Assembly (NCBI RefSeq): GCF_037969725.1
Contig: NZ_CP150203.1
Span: forward strand, 4,666,001-4,730,000
DNA length: 64,000 bases
Direction: 5' to 3'
Source of the DNA: Paenibacillus sp. FSL W8-0426
GTDB taxonomy: Bacteria; Bacillota; Bacilli; Paenibacillales; Paenibacillaceae
The notes under the pieces are model-generated. The model had not been told where the DNA came from, made no database searches, and saw only the letters and a list, made by a program, of their open reading frames with translations. The position numbers were made by a program, and so were the translations under genes. Positions 31,206 to 39,542 of the stretch are shown here, piece after piece. Position 1 is the stretch's first letter. Each line of letters starts with the position of its first letter.

Positions 31206-33983
31206 TCACTGCACAAAACCTAGAGCTGATTTAGTTGAAAGACGTTTACCGTTGAGCATGGCAGCAATGACCATAGTCTTGTCGGAAACCAGACCCTTGA
31301 CTTCCAATGCCAACTCAGTAACACTTCCAGCTTTCAGCCTTATGACGTGCTCGGAATCATTAATACTCACATTGTCACCTAACAGCCTGACCTCAACCTT
31401 CTTGTTCAAATCAGATGTATTTACAATCTTGACTGTCACCGTCGCCGATCCTCCGGATGCGATAACTTCGGATGATAGTTTCACAGACTCAATAAATACA
31501 TCTTCTTTTTTCTTCTTTCTCATGTTCTCCAGTTTTGTCAACTGAGCGACTGCGAATTGCATCCATGCCCGGTTAACGCCCCATGTTTCCCCGGTCTGCC
31601 ATGTGTTTGTCCATCTTGGTACATCAGTGGATAGGCTCCCATCTATACCATTCACCATCGCCCCAACCAATTCATAACTATTGGCTGTATAACCATGGGT
31701 AAAGAGTTTAGAGGAATCAATTTTAATGTCACCAAAACCAACAATTTTCGGGGTGCCAAACACGTTTTTACCGCCGATCCATTCGAGCTGCCTATCTGCG
31801 ATTTCAGCAGCCTCTTTATCACCAAATGTTATTGCGTATTCGTACAATGCTGCGGCGTAAAGAGCAACCATCTTTGTGTTCCCGTCCGAATATGATGCGC
31901 CATCGGATTCCGTGCCTTGAAAAAACCTGTAGTTCAAAGTATCAGAAGCATTAACCTTCCGGCTGCCTATCCCAAATCCATATGGGATAATGTTGTAGGC
32001 AGTGTTGGGAGCGAATCGTTTGATAAATCCATCCACGAATGTTTTTGCCGCTTGGTGCCACGAAAACCATTCTTCTTCTGTCGCATCTGTCATTTCCCTG
32101 GCGATCAAAGACAAAGCGTAAAGAGGTATTCCTGCATGGATTCGACTACGCATAATCTCCGCATTTCCTACATCCCGCAGGAAGAATCCCGTAAACTTAC
32201 CAGCCGTCTTTTTGTGATCCCTAACCTGAGACGCTACAACCTTCGACAGGGCTTGTTTTGACTTGTATTGGTATGTTCTATCCCCCGTTAGTTTGTACAA
32301 CTCAAATGCGGCTAGGGCTTTGTATGCGTAATTGATAACAGGCAAGGCGCGGAAATAATCCTTAACTGTTAAAGACTCTGCATATTTAACCCGTGGCACT
32401 TCGTCGTATTTGTCCATATATGCAAAAGCGTCAACTGCATGCGTTTTTAACTGGTTTGAATACTCCCTATCTTTGGAGAAGTACGCCGCTGCCTTTGATA
32501 ACACCAAGGCATACAAATAATGCGCTATGACATGCTCACAGCGCTTGTTGTATCCACCTAAGTCTTCAAGTTCAATGTTTTCCACTCGCAAAATATAAGG
32601 TGTGCTATCACTGGACACGACATCGGAATATGCCGCCGCCAGCTGCCCGAATTTCATAACGCCGGATCCGTTTGGGTTACGCTCTTGTATCTTGAGCAGG
32701 TATGAAAGCCCGTAACGAAGTTCCTCTTCTGCACCAGGAACGTTAAGAGCATTGGCAATCATCTCCATAAGCGCAAACGGCTGAATGGTATCGTTGTAGC
32801 TGGTCCAGTGCTTGTAATCCAGAGCGTCTTCCCAGCCGCCGCCGATATCAACCATTTGGCCCGTGTCTTCACGTTTTACGAGTTTAACAGCGGGCCACCT
32901 TGAAATTTTGAGACTCCTTATGGACGCTGCCAAGAAATCGTCGTAAATATCGTTTCCGATAGGGAACACCGTCGAGAACAAACCATTGTCCGTTTTGATT
33001 CGGTATTTACCCGGCGCTTTTATGTCCGACAAATCACCCTTTAGGACGGTAGTAAGCATAGGGTCATTGACCGTTTCTAGGTTCCGCATATGTTGAACCG
33101 TGCTACCATCCAGAGCATTCAGCACGCTGAATCGAGTGGCTCCAGTCTCTGCTTTGATTAATACCGTTTTAAGTTGATCTGGCTTGTAGCCAAGAGCAGT
33201 AACATGTATGTCTGCCGATACAGACACAGCATCCAATCGAGTGATTGATGACTCTGCGGCAAACCCCGCCCTTCCGATCGCACCTATACGGTATGTGATT
33301 TGCGCGCTCGACGCTTTATAAGCGTAATAGTCATAATATGTTTTCGTCCCCGGCATAATCTCAACTTTGTACGATTTACCATCCGCAATTCGATCAATAT
33401 ACAAAGGCAACCCCTTGGCGTCCCCTTCGATGTCTATACGGTTTGTTGTTGGGCTGAAAACACTTGTCTTGATTTTAAGATCCGGTTGTTTGGTTTCCAA
33501 CTCTAAGACAAACATCATGGCATCGGCATTGATTACAATGCTGGTCGAAGAACGCTTGTTGTCGATCTCTACATACTGATCAGATGTTGTATCAAATCGG
33601 AACGTTCCAAGGTACGCCGCCCTACTTCTTGTGCGTTGGTCCATCAGCGCAACAAAAACACCATCAGCATGTTTGATTGTGTAAGGACATTCAAAATCAC
33701 GGTTGGTTGGGCCATCCGGCAAGTTGACATAAACGGAATAATAACCGGCATTCAGGAGTTTAGGAGACCATCTCACCTTTTTGCTCCCGTTCACCTCTGC
33801 CGAGGTGTATATAAAATCTCCACCTTTGAAGCCAGGGAACTCATTTTTTGAACTATTCGACGTCCAAGATCCCGACACTGTTGCTGCAGCGTTGTCTATA
33901 GAAGGTGCGTATCGAAATTCTTTGACTTCTCCTGCCTCGATATTCCGTTTTGGTTTTATTGTACGTTTGGGCGTGATTCTCAT
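31206..33983 (-). CDS. GH9-like modular glycoside hydrolase
   Basis: 925 residues. Residues ~20-160 resemble a golvesin/CBM-like beta-sandwich. Residues ~255-345 (VTALGYKPDQLKTVLIKAETGA) fit the CelD N-terminal Ig-like domain. Residues ~360-830 look like an alpha-barrel of GH9 type: DIGGGWEDALDYKHW corresponds to the DAGDYG region, GGKNVFGTPKIVGFG to the later conserved loop, and TGETWGVNRAWMQFAVAQL carries a candidate acid glutamate. A ~90-residue Ig-like domain ends the protein. No signal peptide, so it is probably virion-bound or released at lysis. A polysaccharide-degrading role is inferred. Confidence 0.65.
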   Translation of the reverse strand: MRITPKRTIKPKRNIEAGEVKEFRYAPSIDNAAATVSGSWTSNSSKNEFPGFKGGDFIYTSAEVNGSKKVRWSPKLLNAGYYSVYVNLPDGPTNRDFECPYTIKHADGVFVALMDQRTRSRAAYLGTFRFDTTSDQYVEIDNKRSSTSIVINADAMMFVLELETKQPDLKIKTSVFSPTTNRIDIEGDAKGLPLYIDRIADGKSYKVEIMPGTKTYYDYYAYKASSAQITYRIGAIGRAGFAAESSITRLDAVSVSADIHVTALGYKPDQLKTVLIKAETGATRFSVLNALDGSTVQHMRNLETVNDPMLTTVLKGDLSDIKAPGKYRIKTDNGLFSTVFPIGNDIYDDFLAASIRSLKISRWPAVKLVKREDTGQMVDIGGGWEDALDYKHWTSYNDTIQPFALMEMIANALNVPGAEEELRYGLSYLLKIQERNPNGSGVMKFGQLAAAYSDVVSSDSTPYILRVENIELEDLGGYNKRCEHVIAHYLYALVLSKAAAYFSKDREYSNQLKTHAVDAFAYMDKYDEVPRVKYAESLTVKDYFRALPVINYAYKALAAFELYKLTGDRTYQYKSKQALSKVVASQVRDHKKTAGKFTGFFLRDVGNAEIMRSRIHAGIPLYALSLIAREMTDATEEEWFSWHQAAKTFVDGFIKRFAPNTAYNIIPYGFGIGSRKVNASDTLNYRFFQGTESDGASYSDGNTKMVALYAAALYEYAITFGDKEAAEIADRQLEWIGGKNVFGTPKIVGFGDIKIDSSKLFTHGYTANSYELVGAMVNGIDGSLSTDVPRWTNTWQTGETWGVNRAWMQFAVAQLTKLENMRKKKKEDVFIESVKLSSEVIASGGSATVTVKIVNTSDLNKKVEVRLLGDNVSINDSEHVIRLKAGSVTELALEVKGLVSDKTMVIAAMLNGKRLSTKSALGFVQ

Positions 33984-34633
33984 TTGAAGTATCCAATAAC
34001 TCTTATTGTTAAATCTCCAGCAGTTGGCGCGCCTCCAACAGTTTGGTACGTTATTTTCATTCCACCTGCTCCGGCCGCGTTAACTCTATTGAATTTTCCC
34101 GATGGCTTTTGCGGTAGGATCGTACCGCCATCCACAGATTTGGGCATGAGTTCACTAAGCCAGAACACGTTGTTACCATTAGCAGCCTTCGCGGGGATAG
34201 CGTAAGCGTAATTTAATTTGTTTGTGGCATCGCTCGCCAATTCCCATACACCTATCGTACCGTCCTCCAAAACAATTGATGTCCCTTGCCATGGAGCGAT
34301 CCTAACCGGTTTATCCAAGGTAGATAATACATACAAATCATATCTGACGTATTTGGATAGATCGGGCATGTCGACCGTTTTAACCAATGCATCCCTCAAT
34401 GCAACCTTGTTTACCGTGTTAATGAATTCCATAGCAGTTCCATTGTCGCTGCTTCCACCAATAGTTACTGGTTTTCCATCTTGGTCAACCAAAGATACGT
34501 TCAACTTCTCACCAGGATTAGCCAAATTCACGCCTTGAATATCTACGGGGATAGCTATATCCGAAGCGGTTAATTTCGTGGACAATAAAGTACTCACATC
34601 CAGAATTGATCCGTCTGCCAAATGAATGAACAT
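33980..34633 (-). CDS. Unknown protein paired with the GH9-like hydrolase
   Basis: 217 residues. Beta-rich, no signal peptide, opening FIHLADGSILDVSTLL and ending AGDLTIRVIGYFK. The middle (YDLYVLSTLDKPVRIAPWQGTSIVLEDGTIGVWELASD) looks like a structural phage domain. ATG at 34633 seven bases after AAAGGAG. Stop overlaps the hydrolase start as ATGA. Probably an adaptor or structural partner of the hydrolase (inference from coupling only). Confidence 0.55.
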   Translation of the reverse strand: MFIHLADGSILDVSTLLSTKLTASDIAIPVDIQGVNLANPGEKLNVSLVDQDGKPVTIGGSSDNGTAMEFINTVNKVALRDALVKTVDMPDLSKYVRYDLYVLSTLDKPVRIAPWQGTSIVLEDGTIGVWELASDATNKLNYAYAIPAKAANGNNVFWLSELMPKSVDGGTILPQKPSGKFNRVNAAGAGGMKITYQTVGGAPTAGDLTIRVIGYFK

Positions 34634-34732
34634 TTTCTCACTCCTTTAATTTTTTTATCTCCATTCGTGTCGTCTTGGTGTCGATTTAGTGTATCTTATT
34701 AAGCATCACTCCCTTCCTGTGCTGATCAAAAG

Positions 34733-34757
34733 AAAAAGCCGCTCGTTTGAGCGACTT
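34733..34757 (-). terminator. Terminator
   Basis: Minus-strand AGTCGCTC-AAAC-GAGCGGCT and TTTTTC. It overlaps the stop of the 34756-35028 gene and separates it from the hydrolase pair. Confidence 0.8.
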
Positions 34758-35028
34758 AGTTAATCTTATGATAAATATGAACCTCTACCAAAACCCCGTC
34801 ATCCTGACAAATCAACTTGAAGCCTCGGTCTGTTTCTTCTACATTTTCGTCTGATGCGATAACCGCGCTTTTAAGGAGGTCAGGCAACACTAATTGATCT
34901 TGCTCAGTCATAACTAAAGTATTGTTAAAAGTTTTTGTTTCCGCCGAATCTCCATTATGCCATATGATGATTCCGTTGACTTTCAACCCTTGTGCGAACT
35001 CTGTTAAAACTCGGTTTTTAGTTAGCAA
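34756..35028 (-). CDS. Unknown small phage protein
   Basis: 90 residues from TTG at 35028, six bases after AGAGGTG. A GTG at 35037 would overlap the ribosome-binding site. The sequence (GLKVNGIIIWHNGDSAETKTFNNTLVM ... LICQDDGVLVEVHIYHKIN) suggests a small alpha/beta domain. No family recognised. Monocistronic, flanked by a terminator on each side, hence a candidate moron. Confidence 0.5.
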   Translation of the reverse strand: MLTKNRVLTEFAQGLKVNGIIIWHNGDSAETKTFNNTLVMTEQDQLVLPDLLKSAVIASDENVEETDRGFKLICQDDGVLVEVHIYHKIN

Positions 35029-35114
35029 ACACTTCACCTCTTATTTTATTATTCACAAGAAGCGCTCAACTTGCTGTTAGTGAAGTATTCAACAAAAATG
35101 ATGTTTTTCCTTTA

Positions 35115-35182
35115 AGCTCCCTGACGGAGTCGAACCGCCGCTTTCCAGATCTCTCCGGACTCTGCCATTGAGTTAAAGGAGC
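35115..35182 (-). tRNA. tRNA-like gene lacking an anticodon loop
   Basis: A cloverleaf of about 67 nt. Acceptor GCTCCTT/AGGGAGC, D-arm ACTC-AATGGCA-GAGT with the GG pair, T-arm GGCGG-TTCGACT-CCGTC with a canonical T-loop. The anticodon arm is only 14 nt: CCGGA and TCTGG closed by GAGA, a GNRA tetraloop, instead of a 7-nt loop. No alternative fold gives a normal anticodon. No CCA is encoded. Either a decayed tRNA or a deliberate tRNA mimic that cannot decode. It follows a terminator closely. Confidence 0.6.
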
Positions 35183-35185
35183 GCA

Positions 35186-35212
35186 ATAAAAAAGCCGCCT
35201 ACATTTGGCGAC
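35186..35212 (-). terminator. Terminator
   Basis: Minus-strand GTCGCC / GGCGGC stem plus TTTTTT, directly after the membrane protein gene and just before the tRNA-like gene. Confidence 0.75.
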
Positions 35213-35222
35213 AATGATAATC

Positions 35223-35675
35223 CTATTGGGAATTTGGTTTGGGCAATATTTTCATCATTTGCTCATCGAAATGTGCGGAATACCTGCTTACTAATTCTGT
35301 AATATCACTTATAAGTATTTCTTTATCCTCTGGTCGAGTCCCCTTCGTACCTAAATCAGTAATATCTTCGATCAATTGAAGTAGTTCTCTTGTTATTATT
35401 TCTCCATGTTCAAATGTATTAGGCACTAGATCTTGAAGCCTATTCACGCATATTAGCAATTTCATTTTTATTTCTCTTACACTTTCATCACCCATAATTA
35501 ATTCCCAATTCACAGCATTAATAATTCCTTTGAATTGTTTATAGAGCAGATACTGGGCACTTTTCAATTTAGGAGTTTCTTTCTTTTCCTGTGCAACGAG
35601 AGTATACTTTGCAACCAAAAAAGCTCCTACAGTTCCAATGATACCTCCAAAAAAACCTCCAAGATCAAATGTTGG
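35223..35675 (-). CDS. Single-TM phage protein, unknown
   Basis: 150 residues from ATG at 35675 after GGGGGAAAG. N-terminal glycine-rich membrane segment (FDLGGFFGGIIGTVGAFLVAKYTLVA), then a cytoplasmic helical domain of ~120 residues. Organisation resembles small membrane-tethered accessory proteins of prophages. Its own terminator and a structured locus upstream suggest independent expression in the lysogen. Superinfection exclusion or abortive functions are possible but unproven. Confidence 0.55.
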   Translation of the reverse strand, partial: PTFDLGGFFGGIIGTVGAFLVAKYTLVAQEKKETPKLKSAQYLLYKQFKGIINAVNWELIMGDESVREIKMKLLICVNRLQDLVPNTFEHGEIITRELLQLIEDITDLGTKGTRPEDKEILISDITELVSRYSAHFDEQMMKILPKPNSQ

Positions 35676-35744
35676 CATGGTAACTTTCCCCCTTTTCAGA
35701 CTTCTTTCGACATATCGCAAACAAAGTCCTTTGGGGAATGAAAC

Positions 35745-35884
35745 AAAAAGAGCAGCATGCCCGCTTGTACTACCCTTGCGGCTCTATGCAGGTCTGATTG
35801 CAAGGGGCTAACTGTCGCCGCTCGTCTTACGCCTACCACCGTCAAACAGGTATTTGGTGTGTCGGGTGCTGTTCTCTTTTTGTT
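35745..35884 (-). ncRNA. Structured RNA locus closed by a long stem with T-runs on both sides
   Basis: About 140 bp. The outer arms GAGCAGCATGCCCG and CGGGTGCTGTTC pair over ~12 bp, and each strand ends in TTTTTG, so it can terminate transcription either way. Inside is a second stem, CCCTTGC/GCAAGGG, plus conserved-looking blocks. An AT-rich promoter-like stretch (TATAAG, TATAGT) lies upstream on the minus strand near 35900-35930. A 26-codon frame is present but not convincing. It may be a small RNA or the RNA half of a type I toxin-antitoxin. No toxin peptide seen. Confidence 0.45.
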
Positions 35885-36036
35885 CCATGCTATAACTATA
35901 AACTATAAAAAACCTAATGACTTATAGGATTTTTAAATAATTCGTAAAACTTTTTTAAAAAGTTGTTAACCTGATTTTTGGGAGAAAAGAAGGATCGCCG
36001 AAGGCATTTGGAGAAGTAGCCCTTTGAGGTGATCAG

Positions 36037-36255
36037 ATGCATCGTACATACAGAGTTTTAAGGAATGACATGGAGTTTTTGGTCGCGGCATTCAGCCAGG
36101 ATCGCGTGAGCGTTTGGCATGTGCTTGAGGAAGGCGAAGCATTGATTGATTATGGAGGGATTGTCGAGGGGTACAGCCCAATAGCGGTTAGGATCGCAGG
36201 CAAGAGGTTTTTCAGGGATACATTTGAGTTTAGGCTTGAGAAAGTAACTACATAA
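36037..36255 (+). CDS. Small unknown protein
   Basis: 72 residues from ATG at 36037 with GAGGTG upstream: MHRTYRVLRNDMEFLVAAFSQDRVSVWHVLEEGEALIDYGG. A compact alpha/beta sequence with no family recognised. The only plus-strand gene in this zone, with its own terminator, so possibly expressed in the lysogen. Confidence 0.55.
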   Translation: MHRTYRVLRNDMEFLVAAFSQDRVSVWHVLEEGEALIDYGGIVEGYSPIAVRIAGKRFFRDTFEFRLEKVTT

Positions 36256-36260
36256 CTAAA

Positions 36261-36297
36261 ATGCTCTGCCGGCTTTTGTCTGGCAGAGCATTTTCTT
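36261..36297. terminator. Bidirectional terminator
   Basis: ATGCTCTGCC / GGCAGAGCAT stem with TTTTC on the plus strand and an A-rich left flank. Serves the convergent genes at 36037 and 36329. Confidence 0.8.
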
Positions 36298-36328
36298 CTA
36301 TATTGTTGCTTTTTAATTTCTGGAGTTG

Positions 36329-36922
36329 CTAATTTTGTTGTCTTCTGTTATCGACTACAGTAATTTTTGTCTGTCCATTTTCATCTTTCGAATAAGTGAC
36401 AAAGATATTCAGCGTTTCCCTGACATAATCAATCACTTGTTTATCTGTTCGATGGTCTACGCTATCAGTAGGTCTGGTTAATTGAGCAAATGAGTTTAAA
36501 AGATCTCTGGCATCTCCGTAACCGGTGTATGCTGCTGTCACCTGGTCACGCAGACCAACACAGCATTCAAGGTAAAATTTAGCCATCGCATGTGTATTAA
36601 TTTCATCTATGACTATCGGAGTGGATGTTATAGAACGAACCAATTCCCGTGCATCTAGATATGATTTCACCATACTTGAGTTGAGTACTGTAAAATTAGG
36701 GACTAGATTTCTAAAGTCCTCTAAGTCATCACGATCTTTAAAATACCAACCTAATTCGTTGCTGCGACGTTCCCGTAGTATGGTCATCAAAAGCATCCCG
36801 TTTATATGTACATCATTCCCGATGACTAGAATGTTTTCAGTTCCTTTGGCCAGTTCTTTTAATAGCTCTTTATCCTCGTTCGAAAGTAATCCTTTTTCAT
36901 TCAATTGTTCTAACGTATTCAT
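36329..36922 (-). CDS. Unknown protein resembling a P-loop-less secretion-type ATPase
   Basis: 197 residues from ATG at 36922 (GGGG six bases upstream). ILVIGNDVHINGMLLMTIL occupies the place where a T2SS/CpaF-type ATPase would have GxxGxGKT, but the lysine and glycines are missing. PIVIDEINTHAMAKFYLECCVGLRDQVTAAYTGYGDARDLLNSFAQL looks like the Walker B and following segment of that family. If related, it has lost ATP binding. The similarity is weak and only by eye. Confidence 0.4.
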   Translation of the reverse strand: MNTLEQLNEKGLLSNEDKELLKELAKGTENILVIGNDVHINGMLLMTILRERRSNELGWYFKDRDDLEDFRNLVPNFTVLNSSMVKSYLDARELVRSITSTPIVIDEINTHAMAKFYLECCVGLRDQVTAAYTGYGDARDLLNSFAQLTRPTDSVDHRTDKQVIDYVRETLNIFVTYSKDENGQTKITVVDNRRQQN

Positions 36923-37085
36923 GTGCTTCCCCACTTTCCAGTTTTCATAATTTTGTCAACGACCATCATATTATCTCACAGATAGGACACTCAGTGCTAC
37001 TAATGAGTTGTCTCAATGCTAAGTTATAAGATATATATTAGTGTTCTGGCGAGAACCCACCGAGGTGCATGCATCAAACAATGAC

Positions 37086-37112
37086 CATGAAAAAACTCCA
37101 TCAGCGTAATGC
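37086..37112 (-). terminator. Terminator of the ligase-SRAP operon
   Basis: Minus-strand CTCCA-CAGC pairing with GCTG-TGGAG (one bulge) followed by TTTTTT, after the SRAP gene. Confidence 0.75.
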
Positions 37113-37127
37113 TGTGGAGCGTTTTGT

Positions 37128-37799
37128 TTAGGATACTTCTTTTATTAGATTCTCATTGTTATTCTTCACATTGCCGACGGAGGAATCCACCTTGTATGCT
37201 CTCATTTCATCCGCCGAATACGGTCTGAGAAACGCCAGGACGCTTTCTTTGTCAGAATCCTTGTTAAGCCACTCCGCTTCATCCTGCGGCCGGAGAATGA
37301 CCGGCATGCGATTATGGATGTCCTCCATGAGACTGTTCGGTTCGGTCGTAATAATAGTGCATGTGCTCAGCTTGTTTCCGTCCGGATCGATCCAGGTATC
37401 GTATAACCCGGCTAAGGAAAATATTGAGTCGTCTTTCATTAAAATTCGCATCGGCTGCTTTCCGGATCCAGTCTTCCGCCACTCATAGAATCCGTTCGTC
37501 GGGATGATGCACCTCTTCGATCCAATCAGACGTTTGAAAGCCGGCTTTTCTGCAAGTGTCTCAGCTCGAGCATTGATCATCTTGTTTCCGATTATCTTTT
37601 GATCATCGGCCCAGGATGGCACCAAACCCCAACGAAGGGAACCAAGTCGATTTCCATTGCTGCTCCCTATGATCGTCGGAATGAATTGCATAGGCGCTGC
37701 ATTGTAGTTTGGCTTGTACTCAAATCCATCCGCCACGGCCGCCATGTACCGGTCCATGATTTCTTCTATTGGGTCCGTAATTGTGAATCTGCCACACAT
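37128..37799 (-). CDS. SRAP/HMCES-type abasic-site shield protein
   Basis: 223 residues. Catalytic Cys2 (MCGRF), an N-x-APM motif (YNAAPMQFIP), INARAETLAEKPAF, NGFYEWRK with the active glutamate, and IHNRMPVIL with the histidine are all present. The family covalently caps abasic sites in single-stranded DNA. It follows an ATP-dependent ligase by 27 bp. The SPbeta prophage carries the same pair (yoqV ligase, yoqW SRAP), so this is a known phage repair module. Confidence 0.9.
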   Translation of the reverse strand: MCGRFTITDPIEEIMDRYMAAVADGFEYKPNYNAAPMQFIPTIIGSSNGNRLGSLRWGLVPSWADDQKIIGNKMINARAETLAEKPAFKRLIGSKRCIIPTNGFYEWRKTGSGKQPMRILMKDDSIFSLAGLYDTWIDPDGNKLSTCTIITTEPNSLMEDIHNRMPVILRPQDEAEWLNKDSDKESVLAFLRPYSADEMRAYKVDSSVGNVKNNNENLIKEVS

Positions 37800-37826
37800 C
37801 TGAATCCACCTCCTGCAAATCTTTAA

Positions 37827-38684
37827 TCACACGATAAACTGTTCAAACACCGGCGTTCGTAATAAACCGGATTTTGTCCAGTTTCGCATTTTTACCCTGG
37901 CTTGTATACGTGGCTCCAGGTAAACGTGATTCTTATCCTCTCCAGTCACAAGCTGCTTGCATACACCGCGGAATGCCTGCTTATGCTTTTGATTCGGCCC
38001 GTGCTCAATTATTCCTGCTGGACGTAGCTTTCCGGATAGATCGGACACGGCAGCAAGCCAGCCGAATTTCGCCTTTTTGTACCCTGTGATAAATACATTG
38101 GCGTAAGACCAGTTAATGACCTTCTGCCAGTCTCTGGACCGCCTGCTGACGTACTGGCTGTCCTTACGTTTGCCGACTACCCCTTCCATTCCCATAGCCT
38201 CTATTTGGACGTACAGGGCTTCTCCCGCCCCTTCTATGTGTGGGACAACCCCAAAGCTACTGGACGGCAGATTGAGGCCGTGAAGTATAGTCTTGCGCTC
38301 GATGAGCGGCAGCTTGCGGAGGTCTCGACCTTTGTACCGGAGGATATCGAAGATTGCGAACGTGGCAGGCAGCGTCTTAGTGAGCTGCAGCACCTTGGAA
38401 TGCTGACGCGTACTGAAACGGCTCATAACGCCTTCGAAGTCGTTCAATCCCGTATCCGGATCAGTACAGGCCACCTCTCCGTCCAAGATGATGTCATCGT
38501 CAAATGGGAGCAACAACTCGGGGTATTGCTGTGTGCAAACATTATTGTGTCGCGTATATAACCGGATGTCTCCGGACTGCTGCGAAAAAATTAACCGGTG
38601 CCCGTCTACCTTAGGTTCAAAAATGTATTCCGAATGACTGAACGGTCCCGGGGATGTTTCAAGTAACATAGGGGAAATAAACAT
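37827..38684 (-). CDS. ATP-dependent DNA ligase
   Basis: 285 residues from ATG at 38684, seven bases after GAGGTG. Adenylation motif FEPKVDGHRL (lysine nucleophile), DGEVACTDPDTGLNDFEGVMSR, EGVVGKRKDSQYV and DWQKVINW give the ligase core. The C-terminal OB domain follows. Similar to single-chain phage and LigD-type ligases and comparable in size to SPbeta YoqV. Seals nicks, probably in phage repair. Confidence 0.9.
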   Translation of the reverse strand: MFISPMLLETSPGPFSHSEYIFEPKVDGHRLIFSQQSGDIRLYTRHNNVCTQQYPELLLPFDDDIILDGEVACTDPDTGLNDFEGVMSRFSTRQHSKVLQLTKTLPATFAIFDILRYKGRDLRKLPLIERKTILHGLNLPSSSFGVVPHIEGAGEALYVQIEAMGMEGVVGKRKDSQYVSRRSRDWQKVINWSYANVFITGYKKAKFGWLAAVSDLSGKLRPAGIIEHGPNQKHKQAFRGVCKQLVTGEDKNHVYLEPRIQARVKMRNWTKSGLLRTPVFEQFIV

Positions 38685-38752
38685 AAAAAACACCTCAACC
38701 CAATTATAGCGTTTTGCCATAAAGGATTGAGGCGGTAAGTTATGGGTGGCCT

Positions 38753-39415
38753 CTAACCTACTGGCCAAGTATGTACGCTAAGAGGTTTTACAAAATCCCC
38801 CTCTGAGTCAATAATAAAGTCTTGAACAGAATTATCATTTATCAACATCATATGCGCAACATCACCAACACTCGAAACGGATTTAGATGTCTCTCTCACT
38901 GCATTCACAAAAACGCCTGTAGCCTCATCGAGATTTTTAATCTCCGTTTCCCCCATTACGTTGCGAGCCTCGATACATCCACTACCCAATGCAACACGAT
39001 CTTTAATTTCTAATACCTGAAATCCGTTGCTACTTTCACAACCATAAACAAACGGCTGACCGTCTTCTCCGATTCCAAAGATTACATAGCTCATTCCTAC
39101 ATCGTGGTAATCTGGATTAGCAATTTTAAATCGTTCATAGTTAAACGAAAAGCAAGCTTGTGCACACAATACAACCTGAGAGATTTTAACATGGGCCTTA
39201 CCTTGAAACGAAGCTTTAATCCCCATTACTGCCGCATCACTCGCTGAACCCAAACCACTTGTTGCAATACCTACTCTAGGAGCAATTACGTGTATTTTTT
39301 GTGAGTTCTCTTTAGTGGCATATCCAGTTACACCCTTTTCATCAACTGCCACTCTTCGCATATCAGAAACAACGACAACTGCTTTTTCAAAACATTCAGC
39401 AATAATCAAAGTCAT
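38753..39415 (-). CDS. Proteasome-like Ntn hydrolase
   Basis: 220 residues starting M-TLIIAECF. Removing Met exposes Thr1, the nucleophile position of proteasome beta subunits. Asp17 is exactly in place (VVVVSDMRR), and a Lys at position 39 (QKIHVI) may replace Lys33 after a six-residue insertion. GIATSGLGSASDA and ALGSGCIEARNVM correspond to the conserved glycine-serine loops. No propeptide. It is a stand-alone protein in the prophage accessory zone with no unfoldase nearby. Peptidase or amidohydrolase activity is inferred. Confidence 0.7.
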   Translation of the reverse strand: MTLIIAECFEKAVVVVSDMRRVAVDEKGVTGYATKENSQKIHVIAPRVGIATSGLGSASDAAVMGIKASFQGKAHVKISQVVLCAQACFSFNYERFKIANPDYHDVGMSYVIFGIGEDGQPFVYGCESSNGFQVLEIKDRVALGSGCIEARNVMGETEIKNLDEATGVFVNAVRETSKSVSSVGDVAHMMLINDNSVQDFIIDSEGDFVKPLSVHTWPVG

Positions 39416-39542
39416 TTAAATCCCCCTCTTTTTATCATGAAATTATTATACAAATTTATCAACTATAAAACAACAATTTAAGTTTGACTTCATGTACTTT
39501 TAATTTTAAAATATAAACACAAAATAAAGAAAGGTTGATATT

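Noticed and set aside
35745..35884. 26-codon frame on the minus strand as a type I toxin
   Set aside because: Hydrophilic, with no membrane helix as expected of such toxins, and it overlaps the structured arms.
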